DNA of 42,819 bases from Ruminococcus sp. UBA4240. GTDB taxonomy: Bacteria; Bacillota; Clostridia; Oscillospirales; Ruminococcaceae. The notes beneath the pieces are model-generated. The model was not told where the DNA came from, did no database searches, and saw only the letters and a list, made by a program, of their open reading frames with translations. The stretch spans positions 1-42,819 of the forward strand of contig DGXE01000001.1 of NCBI GenBank assembly GCA_002395525.1, written 5' to 3'. A program made the position numbers and the translations under genes. Below are positions 24,540 through 33,974 of this stretch, one piece after another; position 1 is the stretch's first letter, and each line of letters begins with the position of its first letter.

Positions 24540-27500
24540 GGCATAATTGCGCTGCTCAGGGCAGTGATAACTTCCCTGTAGTTTTTGAGCAGCTCATAGT
24601 GTTCGTCCCGTATATCTGCGCCTTCATCCTCACTCAGTATCTTTATCAGCCCCATGCACATATCGGATATCTTCAAAGCCCCTATGCACAGGGATTCTGC
24701 CGACATAAGCCGCAGAAGTGAGATATACCCTTGTATATCCCCGTCGATGAGCAGATCCTCCAGCTCTGCACGGTGATCTGCCCGCACATATGCCTGCAGC
24801 ATATATATGTAGTAGACCTCGTTGTTCATACAGGAGGCAAGCCCTGCCCCCGTATCTATGAAGGTCATCCGCTTCACCCTGTCGGCAGGGGCGTTCCTTG
24901 CGGGAGCATCGTTGCTTTCCCCGCTGTCCTCGGAAATGCCTTTTGCAGCCGTGCCCTCCTGCACCTTGTAGCTCAGCTTCTCCTTGGGGATGTAGGCTGC
25001 AAGGAGCTTCTCCATCTTCTTTACCTCGATGGGCTTGGAGATGTAGTCGTCAAATCCCGCTTTAAGGTATTCCTCCCTTGCACCTACCACCGCATTTGCA
25101 GTCATCATCACAACAGATGTTCCCTCGGGCACCAGCTTCTTCTCCCTCAGTGCCCGCAGTGTCTCCATACCGTCCATTCCCGGCATCATGTGATCCACAA
25201 ATATGATGTCATAGGTATTTACCCCCGCAAGGGCAATGCCGTCCCTGCCGGAGCCTGCGGTGTCCACCCGCATACCGCTGCGTTTCAGCAGTCCTCTTGT
25301 CACCATAAGGTTCATATTGTTGTCATCTATGACAAGCACTCTTGCATCCGGGGCGTATACGTACCTTGCACCGCTCTGGGTCTTCCTGCTCTCCTCGAGC
25401 CGCTTGGTGTAGTCCCCTATGCCCTGCTCATCCACTATGCCCTGCACTATGTCAAAGGAGAATACCGAGCCTTTGCCGTACTCGCTCTCCACACGCAGGG
25501 TGCTGCCCATCATTTCAAGCAGCTTCTGCACTATGCTCATGCCAAGGCCTGTGCCCTCCACATTGCGGTTCTTGTCCAGTTCGAGCCGCTGGAACGTGGC
25601 AAAGAGCCTGTCCATGTCCTCTTCCTTTATGCCCATTCCTGTGTCCTCTACCTCTATGTGTACAGTGACACAGTCCTCCTTTCTGTCAAAGGAGGATACC
25701 CTGAACCACACATCCCCCTTTTCAGTGTACTTTACAGCATTGGTGAGCAGGTTTGTGACCACCTGTCGCAGCCTTACATCGTCGCCGTTCATGGCCTTGG
25801 GTATATTCGGGTCAACAGTCACATGGAAATGCAGCCCCTTCTTCACCGCCCTGTCCTGCACCATATTTACCAGGTCGTTTATCATGGATGCGGTGTCATA
25901 GTTTACGGGAACGATCTCCATCTTGCCGTTTTCGATCTTTGAGAAGTCAAGTATGCTGTTGATGAGGTACAGCAGAGTATTCCCCGCATTCTGTATGTTG
26001 GATGTATATTCAAGTATCTCCTTGTCCGGGGATTCACGCATTATCATCTCATTCATGCCAAGTATTGCATTTATGGGGGTGCGTATCTCGTGGGACATCT
26101 GCGCCAGGAACTGGGACTTTGCCTTGTCAGCCCGCTCCGCCTCCTCTGCGGAGGCTTTCAGCATATCGTTCACCTCTGTCTGCCACTTCATCTGGCGGGA
26201 TACAAGGTAGAATATGACCGCTATGCACAGCGCAAAGATAATTATGAGCAGGATATCGTAGCCCAGCAGGCTCCCGTATGCCTTGTCCCAGTTTTCTACC
26301 CCTATGAGCCTGAATCCAGAAACAGGCTCCGTTACCGAATAAGCTGCCCTCAGGGTGTTGTCATAATCGTGTATGAAGGTGGTGTGGCCGGAGTACAGTA
26401 TGCCCGAATAGCCCGCCTGTTCAAGGCTCACAGCCCTTGTGGGATCAAGCTGATATTCAGGATTGGGATGATTGACGATATTGCCTGCGGTATCCACCAG
26501 AAAGGCATAGCCGTCTGCCTTGTAGCTCGGAGTAAGTATATCGGTGAGCTTGTCAAGGTAATAGTCTATGGCAAATACCCCGATAAAGGCGCCCTCCTCA
26601 TCGTAGACCCGCTCGGACATGGTGACACAGTAAAGACCTGTCCGTGTGTCGTAGTAGGGACCTGTAAAGGCAAAGCCGTCAGGCTCCTCGGAGGCTATGG
26701 CATCGGCATACCACTGCTTCTGGGCAGGGTCGTAGTCTCCGTCGGGGATAAAGCCGTTGTCCATAATGAACCAGTTTTCCCTGTCGGGGTTCACTATATA
26801 TGCCGCTGATATGCTGTCATCCTGTGATACTATGCCCTCAAGCCATTCCACAGCTCCGTCATAGTCATCAAGCACTGTACTGTCAACGGACAAAAAGCGC
26901 ACAAACATATCCAGGGTGCTTTTCTGATCCGTCATCCACAGGCCAAACTCGTTGAGATAGCCGTTCACATCGCTTTGCATCTTGATGTTGCCGCTGGTGA
27001 GCAGTGTCCGTGAGGATATGAACACCGCCAGTGACATCGCCGCAATGAGTATGGCTATGATAGCCGTCATCACAATGCGGTTCTGTCCGTTTGAGAAGGT
27101 GTTTATCTTCTTCTCCAGTTCCTCCGGGGAGGTATCCGTCCTCTCCTTCTCCTCCAGCCGTTCAAGCCCTGAGTAGGACAGCATGTTGGACAGGGTGTGA
27201 TCCAGCTCTGCGGCTGATTCCCTTATCCTTGACATATACGCCTTGGGATCGCCGCTGCTCATCAGCTCGTTGTAGTCGCTGTAATGGATTATGGTGCGCA
27301 TGGGGTTGCGAAGCTCCGAGGACATCCCCGAAAGGAAGCGCTCCTTTACATCAAGGGCTTCTTCCACCCTTCTGCGGCTCCTTATGGTCATCACATAGAG
27401 CAGTATCACAGCGATGATTATTACTGCCCCAAGCACGGTATTGCTTATGACACGCCTGTATATGTCCCTGTACAGAACGCTGTTTGTCACAGTGGAGATA

Positions 27501-28306
27501 AGGTACCAGTTGTTTTCGGTGCGGCTGCAGAAGACGGTGCTCGTCTTCCCTGATATGCGGGCGGAAAAGGTGATGCTGTCCTCCCCCGCTGAAATGATGT
27601 GTCCGAACACTGAATTATACATGGGCAGAGCCTCATTGAGCTGCCTGCCTATGTACTCCTCGTCGGAATAGCCCACTATCTGCCCGGCGGCAGTGACGAT
27701 AAGGGCATCGCCTCCTGTGCGGCTGCCGATCTCGCTTACCGACTCCTGCAGCCTTGTAAGGTCATAGTCTATGCCTACCACAGTTTCTCTGTCAGACAGC
27801 AGTGCAGACACGGTAAAGCACATATCCCCCGTCACCGCATCCTGATAGGGAGCGCTGATGTACACCTTCCCCACGCCCTTTTTCACAGCGCCCTTGTACC
27901 AGACCCTGTCAGCGTAGGAGAAGCCCTCGGGCTCGGTAAAGCCCGGCGCATACACCCAGTCCTCCCCGGCAGCAAAGACATTTATGCAGCTTTCATTCCC
28001 GATGCTTTCCTTTTTCCCGGCGATATACTCCTCATATTCGGTTATGCCGCCGCCCCCCGAGCGGATGAGCTCCATATCAGCCGCCGCCTGACGGAGGAGT
28101 ATCTCAGCGTTTTTCAGCTCACTGTCAAGCTCTCCCGATATTATCTGTACCCTTTCACGGCACAGCGATTCCGACTGATCATTCACCATACGGTAGAAAA
28201 GGCCGCCGTTGAGAGCTACGAGCGCAGCGATAAGACCGCATATGACAAGCATTGCGATATATCCCCGTGAACTTTTCCTTGCCCCATTTTTCCTTTTTCT
28301 TTCCAA
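24536..28306 (-). CDS. Double-sensor hybrid histidine kinase with a dead first HisKA and dead HPt
   Basis: The 1256-residue protein looks like two kinases in tandem. Helix, Cache domain and helix (about 15-306) are followed by a HisKA-like segment in which MSHE is MSSE (S330 for His) and no ATPase domain follows. Then come a third helix (about 410-430), a second Cache domain, a fourth helix (about 690-712), an intact HisKA (H739), HATPase (GTGLGMSIVQKL) and a receiver (D1038 in FVDHMMPGMDG). An HPt-like tail reads RLMSAESLCIGA, with R1199 in place of the His. Thus it has one working kinase core, two sensors and no working HPt; phosphate may have to move through its partner. It opens the operon with a consensus promoter. 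Confidence 0.9.
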   Translation of the reverse strand: MERKRKNGARKSSRGYIAMLVICGLIAALVALNGGLFYRMVNDQSESLCRERVQIISGELDSELKNAEILLRQAAADMELIRSGGGGITEYEEYIAGKKESIGNESCINVFAAGEDWVYAPGFTEPEGFSYADRVWYKGAVKKGVGKVYISAPYQDAVTGDMCFTVSALLSDRETVVGIDYDLTRLQESVSEIGSRTGGDALIVTAAGQIVGYSDEEYIGRQLNEALPMYNSVFGHIISAGEDSITFSARISGKTSTVFCSRTENNWYLISTVTNSVLYRDIYRRVISNTVLGAVIIIAVILLYVMTIRSRRRVEEALDVKERFLSGMSSELRNPMRTIIHYSDYNELMSSGDPKAYMSRIRESAAELDHTLSNMLSYSGLERLEEKERTDTSPEELEKKINTFSNGQNRIVMTAIIAILIAAMSLAVFISSRTLLTSGNIKMQSDVNGYLNEFGLWMTDQKSTLDMFVRFLSVDSTVLDDYDGAVEWLEGIVSQDDSISAAYIVNPDRENWFIMDNGFIPDGDYDPAQKQWYADAIASEEPDGFAFTGPYYDTRTGLYCVTMSERVYDEEGAFIGVFAIDYYLDKLTDILTPSYKADGYAFLVDTAGNIVNHPNPEYQLDPTRAVSLEQAGYSGILYSGHTTFIHDYDNTLRAAYSVTEPVSGFRLIGVENWDKAYGSLLGYDILLIIIFALCIAVIFYLVSRQMKWQTEVNDMLKASAEEAERADKAKSQFLAQMSHEIRTPINAILGMNEMIMRESPDKEILEYTSNIQNAGNTLLYLINSILDFSKIENGKMEIVPVNYDTASMINDLVNMVQDRAVKKGLHFHVTVDPNIPKAMNGDDVRLRQVVTNLLTNAVKYTEKGDVWFRVSSFDRKEDCVTVHIEVEDTGMGIKEEDMDRLFATFQRLELDKNRNVEGTGLGMSIVQKLLEMMGSTLRVESEYGKGSVFSFDIVQGIVDEQGIGDYTKRLEESRKTQSGARYVYAPDARVLVIDDNNMNLMVTRGLLKRSGMRVDTAGSGRDGIALAGVNTYDIIFVDHMMPGMDGMETLRALREKKLVPEGTSVVMMTANAVVGAREEYLKAGFDDYISKPIEVKKMEKLLAAYIPKEKLSYKVQEGTAAKGISEDSGESNDAPARNAPADRVKRMTFIDTGAGLASCMNNEVYYIYMLQAYVRADHRAELEDLLIDGDIQGYISLLRLMSAESLCIGALKISDMCMGLIKILSEDEGADIRDEHYELLKNYREVITALSSAIMP

Positions 28307-28347
28307 AGTGATCTCCTTAACAGTTCATGAGTCAAACCATTTGGTAA

Positions 28348-28376
28348 ATTATAACATATTATAAATAAAATTGCAA
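28348..28376 (-). promoter_or_regulatory. Promoter of the kinase-DegV-GGDEF operon
   Basis: On the minus strand, TTGCAA (28371-28376) and TATAAT (28348-28353) are separated by 17 bp in an AT-rich region. Translation of the first kinase starts at 28306 after AAGGAG. Confidence 0.8.
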
Positions 28377-28447
28377 TAGTTTTATGTGAAACCTACAAAG
28401 ATTTTTAATCAGAATCAAAGGCAGATCCCGCAGCCGTATATGAAAAA

Positions 28448-28477
28448 GATCCTCCCGCACATTGAAACGGGAGGATC
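28448..28477 (-). terminator. Terminator of the ABC exporter operon
   Basis: GATCCTCCCG (28448-28457) and CGGGAGGATC (28468-28477) form a perfect 10-bp stem. On the minus strand it is followed by TTTTTC, just after the permease stop. Confidence 0.85.
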
Positions 28478-28488
28478 CATGATATGCT

Positions 28489-29850
28489 TTATGATTTTGC
28501 CTCTTGCTTCCTGCCTTTTGCTCTGCCTGTGGGCATTCTCATGGTGAACAGCAGATCCGAGGTGAATATCTTCACCGCTGCAAACATGAGTATGCCAAGG
28601 AATACCACCTGATATGCCAGGCCCGCCCAGAAAACAAGCGTGTGGCCGAACATTAGGTTCCCCAGCGCCGCATAGGCATGGGTGAAGGGTATGATGTAGA
28701 GGAAAATCTTCCCTGCTTTGCCCAGAGTATTTATATCCATGAATATCGACACAAAGAAGGGTATCATGATAAGGAGCATCACAGGGAGCATAAGTGTGGA
28801 GAGGGACTGGGCATCAGTGGCAAGAGCGCCCAAGATGAGCGCCATACACAGTCCTATGCTTATGGCAATGAAGATCTCAAGCACCACAAGCGCCGCCTGT
28901 CCCGGAGTGATGGAAAGCCCCAGGAAGGACACTGCCTGTGCAAGATTCATGACATCGCCCAGCTCACCGGGTGCGGCTTCAAGCTCAGTGGTTATGCCCG
29001 CTGCGGCATTCCCGATAACGCCCCCCATGTAGAATACCATACCTATCCCCATTACAACAGAATTGAGAAGGGCTGATATGACCGCCGCCGCCATCTTCGC
29101 CAGAAGCACGGATATGCGGGACACGGGAGAGGAGAGCAGAGTTTCAAGGGTCTTGTCTATCTTCTCTGTGGAGATAGCCGTCATTATGGAGGAGGAGCCC
29201 ATCATAACGATAAGGAATACCGCAAAGGGTATTGCAAAGGACTGAGCCATCATGATGCCGGACACGCTGGAGGGGCTTACCTCCGCTGTTTTGCCGTTTG
29301 CCACCGTGAGCTCCACCGTCATGAGGGGGTCATTTATGCGATCCAGATCCTCCGTTGATACACCGTGTTCCTTTTCGGCGATGTATTCCCCCACATAGTC
29401 GTAAATACAGCTGACTGCCTTTGAATCCCCGGCGCTGTCCACCATGCTGGACAGACCCACGCCGCTCACTGCATTCACAAACCGTATCTCCGCCTTTTCT
29501 CCGCTCTCCACCTGGGCGGAAAAGCCCTTCGGTATGACCGTAAGGGATGAAAGTCCCTTTTCCTTCAGCACAGGAGCGAAATTCCCGTCCTCCGGGAGGG
29601 ATATATCCACAAGAGTTACCTCTATCTCTTTTTCTTTGAGGCTCTCAAACATCCCTGCGGTAAAATCCGTTTTGTCCATGTCCGCAACAGTAATGCTGTT
29701 GGAGGACACAGCCTCTTCAAGTGTGTCTGTTGTTCTGGTCATTATCTGACCCAGGAATATGAACAGAAGCAGCGTAATGCCCATAGTGGCAAGGGCCTGC
29801 ACGGTTATGAGCTGTCTGAGCTCCTTTTTCAGAAGATTAAAAAACTGCAT
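28489..29850 (-). CDS. ABC-2 type transporter permease, NatB-like
   Basis: The 453-residue protein has one N-terminal helix (about 18-40), then a large extracytoplasmic domain (about 45-190) and five or so C-terminal helices. This is the ABC2_membrane_3 layout of NatB and YhaP. It would form the membrane part of an exporter with the ATPase encoded just upstream. The ATPase stop is 2 nt from this start. The substrate is not known; sodium, a peptide or a drug are options. Confidence 0.88.
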   Translation of the reverse strand: MQFFNLLKKELRQLITVQALATMGITLLLFIFLGQIMTRTTDTLEEAVSSNSITVADMDKTDFTAGMFESLKEKEIEVTLVDISLPEDGNFAPVLKEKGLSSLTVIPKGFSAQVESGEKAEIRFVNAVSGVGLSSMVDSAGDSKAVSCIYDYVGEYIAEKEHGVSTEDLDRINDPLMTVELTVANGKTAEVSPSSVSGIMMAQSFAIPFAVFLIVMMGSSSIMTAISTEKIDKTLETLLSSPVSRISVLLAKMAAAVISALLNSVVMGIGMVFYMGGVIGNAAAGITTELEAAPGELGDVMNLAQAVSFLGLSITPGQAALVVLEIFIAISIGLCMALILGALATDAQSLSTLMLPVMLLIMIPFFVSIFMDINTLGKAGKIFLYIIPFTHAYAALGNLMFGHTLVFWAGLAYQVVFLGILMFAAVKIFTSDLLFTMRMPTGRAKGRKQEAKS

Positions 29851-29852
29851 AG

Positions 29853-30599
29853 CTATTCCTCCGCCGACGGCTGACCGCTGTTTACTTTCCTGAATACCTC
29901 CTCCAGGTTGGGGGCATCGTATTTTCTCTTTATGTCATCCACTGTGCCTATCTCAAGGAGATGGCCGCCTGCGATTATGCCCACCCGGTCGGAGATGTAT
30001 TCTATCTCCAGCATATTGTGGGAGGACAGGAGAAAGCTCATGCCCTCCTCTCTGGAAAGCCTCTTGATGGCATTGCGTATATCAAGGGCATTGACCACGT
30101 CAAGCCCTGATGTGGCTTCATCCAGTATGGCAAGGGCAGGGCGGGTCATGACCGCACGGGACAGCAGGAGCTTTCTGATCATGCCCCTTGAATAGCCCTG
30201 TATCTTCTCTTCAAGCCTGTTCCCAAGGCCGCACATATCCACGGCACGCTTCACCGACAGCTCAATGTTCTCCCTGTCGTCGAAGAAAAGCCCCGCCATG
30301 AAGTAGAGATAGTCTATCCCCTTCATGGTCTTGTATGCCCCCGCCTCGTCCGGGAGGTAGGTGATGTTCTTCCTCACCTTTTCAGGCTCCTTCACTATGC
30401 TGTTGCCGCACACCAGCGCATCCCCGGATGTGGGGGAGATGAGCGTGGATATCATTCTGATGGTGGTGGTCTTCCCTGCACCGTTGGGGCCTATAAGGGC
30501 GAATATCTCACCCCTTTCCACCTCGAAGGAAAGGCTGTCCACCGCATTTATGCCCTTCTTGTAGGACTTTGTAAGGTTTTGTACGGATAATATGCTCAT
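29853..30599 (-). CDS. ABC transporter ATPase, NatA-like
   Basis: The 248-residue nucleotide-binding subunit has Walker A GPNGAGKTT, the signature YSRGMIRKLLLSRA, Walker B LAILDEATSGLD and the switch His in LLSSHNM. It drives the NatB-like permease. The frame opens at 30611, but ATG 30599 is preferred because TGAGGA lies 5 nt before it. It follows the CPBP gene in the same operon. Confidence 0.93.
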   Translation of the reverse strand: MSILSVQNLTKSYKKGINAVDSLSFEVERGEIFALIGPNGAGKTTTIRMISTLISPTSGDALVCGNSIVKEPEKVRKNITYLPDEAGAYKTMKGIDYLYFMAGLFFDDRENIELSVKRAVDMCGLGNRLEEKIQGYSRGMIRKLLLSRAVMTRPALAILDEATSGLDVVNALDIRNAIKRLSREEGMSFLLSSHNMLEIEYISDRVGIIAGGHLLEIGTVDDIKRKYDAPNLEEVFRKVNSGQPSAEE

Positions 30600-30631
30600 T
30601 GTTGTCCTCATTTCATAGGTCGTATCATATA

Positions 30632-31771
30632 TCAGCCTGCGCTTACTGCCGTTATCTGGCTGATGGCGATGGCAGCATAGCAGATGGTAAATATCCAGAA
30701 GGAGGGACGGGTGAGGAGGATCTTCCAGCTTGCACCGCCTGCGGCTTCGGGAAGGTCGATGGAGTAGTCAGCCATCTTGTCCTCGGAAGTGATCTTACCG
30801 TTTGCCCTCAGGAAGATGACAAGCCCTATGATACCTGCGACAAGCATTACCACCATGTAGATATTCTCGATCATTATACCTGTGTCTCCGCCGATAAGGT
30901 TCTCGCACACCCCGGACATTATCATGGCATTTGCATTGGCAATGATGTGGGCGATGATGGAGCCCTTTACGGATCCTGTTTTCAGTGCGATATAGCCGAA
31001 GATGAGCCCTAAGAGGAAGCCGTTGAATATCTGGTTCAGGTTGCCGTGGAATATGCCGAAGATAAGTGCACTTGCAAACAGGGCAAATCTCTTGTCAACG
31101 GGAGAAAGGGCATTGAGCACCAGCCCTCTCAGGAGAAGCTCCTCGGTGACAGGGGCAATTATGACGATGTAGAGGAGCATAACGATATTCTGCACGGTGT
31201 TATCGCTGAAGGAAAGCATATTCATCATATTCTCGGATACGCCGGTCATGCCGCTTATCATGGTAGCAACGTGCTGTATCACCATGGACAGGCCCTGTAT
31301 GCCCAGCACGCCGATAAAGCCGAAGCCCAGCGCCTTAGCAAGCTTCATCCTGCCGAATATATCCTTTGCGCCGAAGGGCTTGCCCAGAAGGGAAAGACCA
31401 ATGAAAAATGCAATGGGATTTGCGATGAGGTAGCTTATGGAATTGAGAAGGATCATAAAAAAGCCGTCAGACTGCATGGCGCTGATCATCATAGGTGTCA
31501 GCTCTGTGGGGTTGTTGGCAAGCTCCGGGTTTTCTGCCACAAGCCTTGCCGCCGCAGGCACCATGTAGATGAACTGACCTATGGTAGCTATTACCTGCAG
31601 CAGTATAAACTGGATGACCATAGTCGTGGTGCCCGCCCCGTAGGACTTTTTCACCTTCTTGCGCCTGATGACAGGGTCATCGCTGTCCTCGGACTGCCTG
31701 AATGTGGGCGCAGTGTACCCGTAGGCGTTCTGTGCCTGTGTGTTCTGCTGATACAGATCGTTGTTTTCCAT
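30632..31771 (-). CDS. CPBP family intramembrane metalloprotease
   Basis: The 379-residue protein has a disordered Asn/Gln-rich N-terminus (about 1-45) and about eight membrane helices. It carries the three CPBP (Abi/CAAX protease) motifs: TEELLLRG (Glu-Glu and Arg), FGIFHGNLNQ and IAHIIANANAM. The family includes prenyl-protein proteases and bacteriocin self-immunity proteins. Joined to an ABC exporter, it may act in peptide export or immunity, which is inference. No peptide precursor gene is seen next to it. Confidence 0.9.
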   Translation of the reverse strand: MENNDLYQQNTQAQNAYGYTAPTFRQSEDSDDPVIRRKKVKKSYGAGTTTMVIQFILLQVIATIGQFIYMVPAAARLVAENPELANNPTELTPMMISAMQSDGFFMILLNSISYLIANPIAFFIGLSLLGKPFGAKDIFGRMKLAKALGFGFIGVLGIQGLSMVIQHVATMISGMTGVSENMMNMLSFSDNTVQNIVMLLYIVIIAPVTEELLLRGLVLNALSPVDKRFALFASALIFGIFHGNLNQIFNGFLLGLIFGYIALKTGSVKGSIIAHIIANANAMIMSGVCENLIGGDTGIMIENIYMVVMLVAGIIGLVIFLRANGKITSEDKMADYSIDLPEAAGGASWKILLTRPSFWIFTICYAAIAISQITAVSAG

Positions 31772-31922
31772 TTTCTTTACTCCCCTTTTTTATTTAATCC
31801 CGGGCAGACTTTTGCAAAGCCCATGCCCTGCTTTATTATCACTTTACCATATTATCACAATGCACTGCCCCGGGCAATACATTTTGGATTAGAATAAGAT
31901 TAAACTCATGCAGTTCTCACGG

Positions 31923-33077
31923 CTACAGGTTGCGCCGCTTTCTCATACGGAGGAAATAGCCCGCTATCTTTACAAAGAACACGGCAAACTCCACAAACAA
32001 CACTGAGTAAATGCCTGTCATGGCTGCAAGGAATACCCCCGTCTCCTCCTCCGCCAGCATATTTGATATTATTATGGAGCCGAAAAGGGCTATACACACC
32101 ATAATGAGCGCAAATGGTATGCCGAAGGCAATGAGCAGCTTCTTCGACTGCTGATAGGCGGTCTCAGTGTCGGAGTAGAACTCCGGCTCCTCCTCGCCGT
32201 CTGCATAGGTCTTTGTCCACATGGAAAAGCCCATGACCCTTGACACTGAAGTAAATTCCAGCTTCCAGCCGTCATCCTTTGCCATTGTGAAGTACCCGTC
32301 ATCCGCATGGTTCTGGTAATCCGTCACAAAGGCTATATGGCAGGGCTCGCTCTTTACAAAGTAGAACACCACCCCCGCCTCGTCGAGACGGTAGAATTTC
32401 CAGCCCTTCTGTGCCATGTTCTCCACGTACTCCCCCGCCTTGTCCGGCGAGTAGAACCACCCGGGGCGGAATGAGGTCTTAAGGGTGCCCTCCCTTTTCA
32501 TCTGCTTTTCCTGTTCCTTGGTGTAGATGAAATTCTCCTCGGGTATGGTCTTTATGGCGCCCCCCAGCTTCAGGGCATCCCCCTTTTTGCTAAGGTGGCT
32601 GTGTACGGTCACAAGGACTATCATAAGCAGGCACATGAGAGTGAACACCACAATAGCGCCTGCCAGCTCAGAAAAGGTCGTTTCGCTTGAATGGTCGGCA
32701 GCAGCCCCCAGATAGCCCGACAGATATCCGAACACCCCGCACATAAGGAAGAACAGCACCGCAATTGATATATTGTTGGCTTTTTTCTCCCTTTCGTAGC
32801 TGATACCGGCGTGTGTATCCCTGTTTCTGACGATGTAGCAGTTTGTGCGGGCGCACACTGTCTCCCAGCCCTTTTCCTGCAGGCCTGCGGGCACCTTCCC
32901 TCTGCACCCCGGCAAAAACACGCAGCGGTGAACATACTCTGCGGGAGCGCCGCTCTCAAATTCAAACACCCCCAGGTTCCCCATCCCCCTGAGGATAGTC
33001 CCCTTTTTTGCAAGGGCATTGAGCTTGTCCTCCGTGCGGACTGCATCGAACCACCAAAATGGCATGAACCGTTTCAT
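31923..33077 (-). CDS. DUF2812 membrane protein
   Basis: The 384-residue protein has an N-terminal DUF2812 domain (KRFMPFWWFDAVRTEDKLNA) with repeated hydrophobic pairs (about residues 103-123 and 138-158) and a later GWKFYRLDEAGVVFYF, followed by two C-terminal helices (about 316-335 and 350-370). DUF2812 genes are typically the partner of a PadR regulator, as here, where its start overlaps the PadR stop (ATGA). The role is unknown; a membrane stress or envelope function is often guessed. Confidence 0.85.
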   Translation of the reverse strand: MKRFMPFWWFDAVRTEDKLNALAKKGTILRGMGNLGVFEFESGAPAEYVHRCVFLPGCRGKVPAGLQEKGWETVCARTNCYIVRNRDTHAGISYEREKKANNISIAVLFFLMCGVFGYLSGYLGAAADHSSETTFSELAGAIVVFTLMCLLMIVLVTVHSHLSKKGDALKLGGAIKTIPEENFIYTKEQEKQMKREGTLKTSFRPGWFYSPDKAGEYVENMAQKGWKFYRLDEAGVVFYFVKSEPCHIAFVTDYQNHADDGYFTMAKDDGWKLEFTSVSRVMGFSMWTKTYADGEEEPEFYSDTETAYQQSKKLLIAFGIPFALIMVCIALFGSIIISNMLAEEETGVFLAAMTGIYSVLFVEFAVFFVKIAGYFLRMRKRRNL

Positions 33078-33415
33078 ATCTTCTCCCCCATCTGCTTTTC
33101 CACTGCTGAAAGGTCCTCATACACCGACCTCATGCGCTCGCTCTCGGCGTGGAGTATCTCCCTGCCGGAATCGGTTATGCGGTAGACCGTGCGCTTGTCG
33201 GAATTGTCGTATATCTCTATCAGCCCGTCACGGGTAAGCTTTGTAAGCGTACCGTATATGGTGCCGGAGCCCAGCTTTATGCGCCCTTCCGTCAGATCCT
33301 CCACGAATTTGGTTATGCCGTAGCCATGCCTTGGCTCCAGGAGCGCCAGCAGTATGTAAAAAGCCGTTTCCGTCATGGGGAGCCATGTCTTCAATAGCTT
33401 TGCGTTGTCTGACAT
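33074..33415 (-). CDS. PadR family transcriptional regulator
   Basis: The 113-residue protein is a winged helix-turn-helix: FYILLALLEPRHGYGITKFV, then GTIYGTLTKLTRDGLIE, the wing YRITDSGREIL and a short C-terminal dimer helix. PadR proteins usually repress their own operon together with the DUF2812 gene and release DNA on membrane or drug stress. The operator array upstream of this operon fits that model. It lies 11 nt after the preceding small gene. Confidence 0.92.
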   Translation of the reverse strand: MSDNAKLLKTWLPMTETAFYILLALLEPRHGYGITKFVEDLTEGRIKLGSGTIYGTLTKLTRDGLIEIYDNSDKRTVYRITDSGREILHAESERMRSVYEDLSAVEKQMGEKI

Positions 33416-33426
33416 TGTATTCCCTC

Positions 33427-33762
33427 TTAATCGAATATGAGCTTTCTCTTGCCGTTCTTGTCGTGGGGATATTCACGGACTCTCACCACGTATTCAAGGT
33501 TCACCGACTGTCTTTCCCCGCTGTCAAAGCCCGTTACAGTCGCCCAGCCGTCCTGTGCGCTCTCCAGCACGCCATCAATATGTCCTTCACCCGAAAGGGT
33601 GTAGATGATCACCTCTTTGCCAATGTAGCTCCTGATCATTTCTTCCATGACCTTTGCCTCCTGTTTTCTGCGGCGGATGACGGCTGCTGCGCTCACCCTC
33701 CTGTGCTTTCTTCTTCTGCAAAAGAGCACGATGAATATAATAAACACCCAGAAATAATTCAT
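33427..33762 (-). CDS. Small membrane-anchored protein of unknown family
   Basis: The 111-residue protein has an N-terminal helix (NYFWVFIIFIVLF) followed by a basic cluster RRRKHRR, a helical stretch and a soluble beta-rich part with GKEVIIYTLSGEGHIDGVLE, an Sm/SH3-like pattern. I do not recognise the family. The start is ATG 33762, right after AGGAGGGG; the frame opens earlier at 33783. It is the first gene of the PadR-DUF2812 operon. Confidence 0.7.
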   Translation of the reverse strand: MNYFWVFIIFIVLFCRRRKHRRVSAAAVIRRRKQEAKVMEEMIRSYIGKEVIIYTLSGEGHIDGVLESAQDGWATVTGFDSGERQSVNLEYVVRVREYPHDKNGKRKLIFD

Positions 33763-33793
33763 AGTACCCCTCCTGATAGCCAATTGTCTCAGT

Positions 33794-33870
33794 GTGACAT
33801 ATCACGACTCGATATGTCACGATGTGATATATCATGGTTAGAGTATATCACGCTGTGACATACTTGTCAA
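33794..33870 (-). promoter_or_regulatory. PadR-type operator array and promoter
   Basis: On the minus strand, TTGACA (33865-33870) and TATACT (33842-33847) are separated by 17 bp. Five half-sites of the form GTGA(C/T)ATATC lie at 33794-33803, 33811-33820, 33824-33833, 33843-33851 and 33855-33863, in alternating orientation. One pair lies inside the promoter and the others downstream. The first pair is a perfect 10-bp inverted repeat. The likely binder is the operon's own PadR. Confidence 0.75.
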
Positions 33871-33974
33871 TACCCATTTGTCGCATTTGTATCATTTGTA
33901 TATATTTTAGTGATTTATCATCATAGCATTAGATATATTGAACAACCCGGTACTATCCCTCTGAAAGACAAAAA

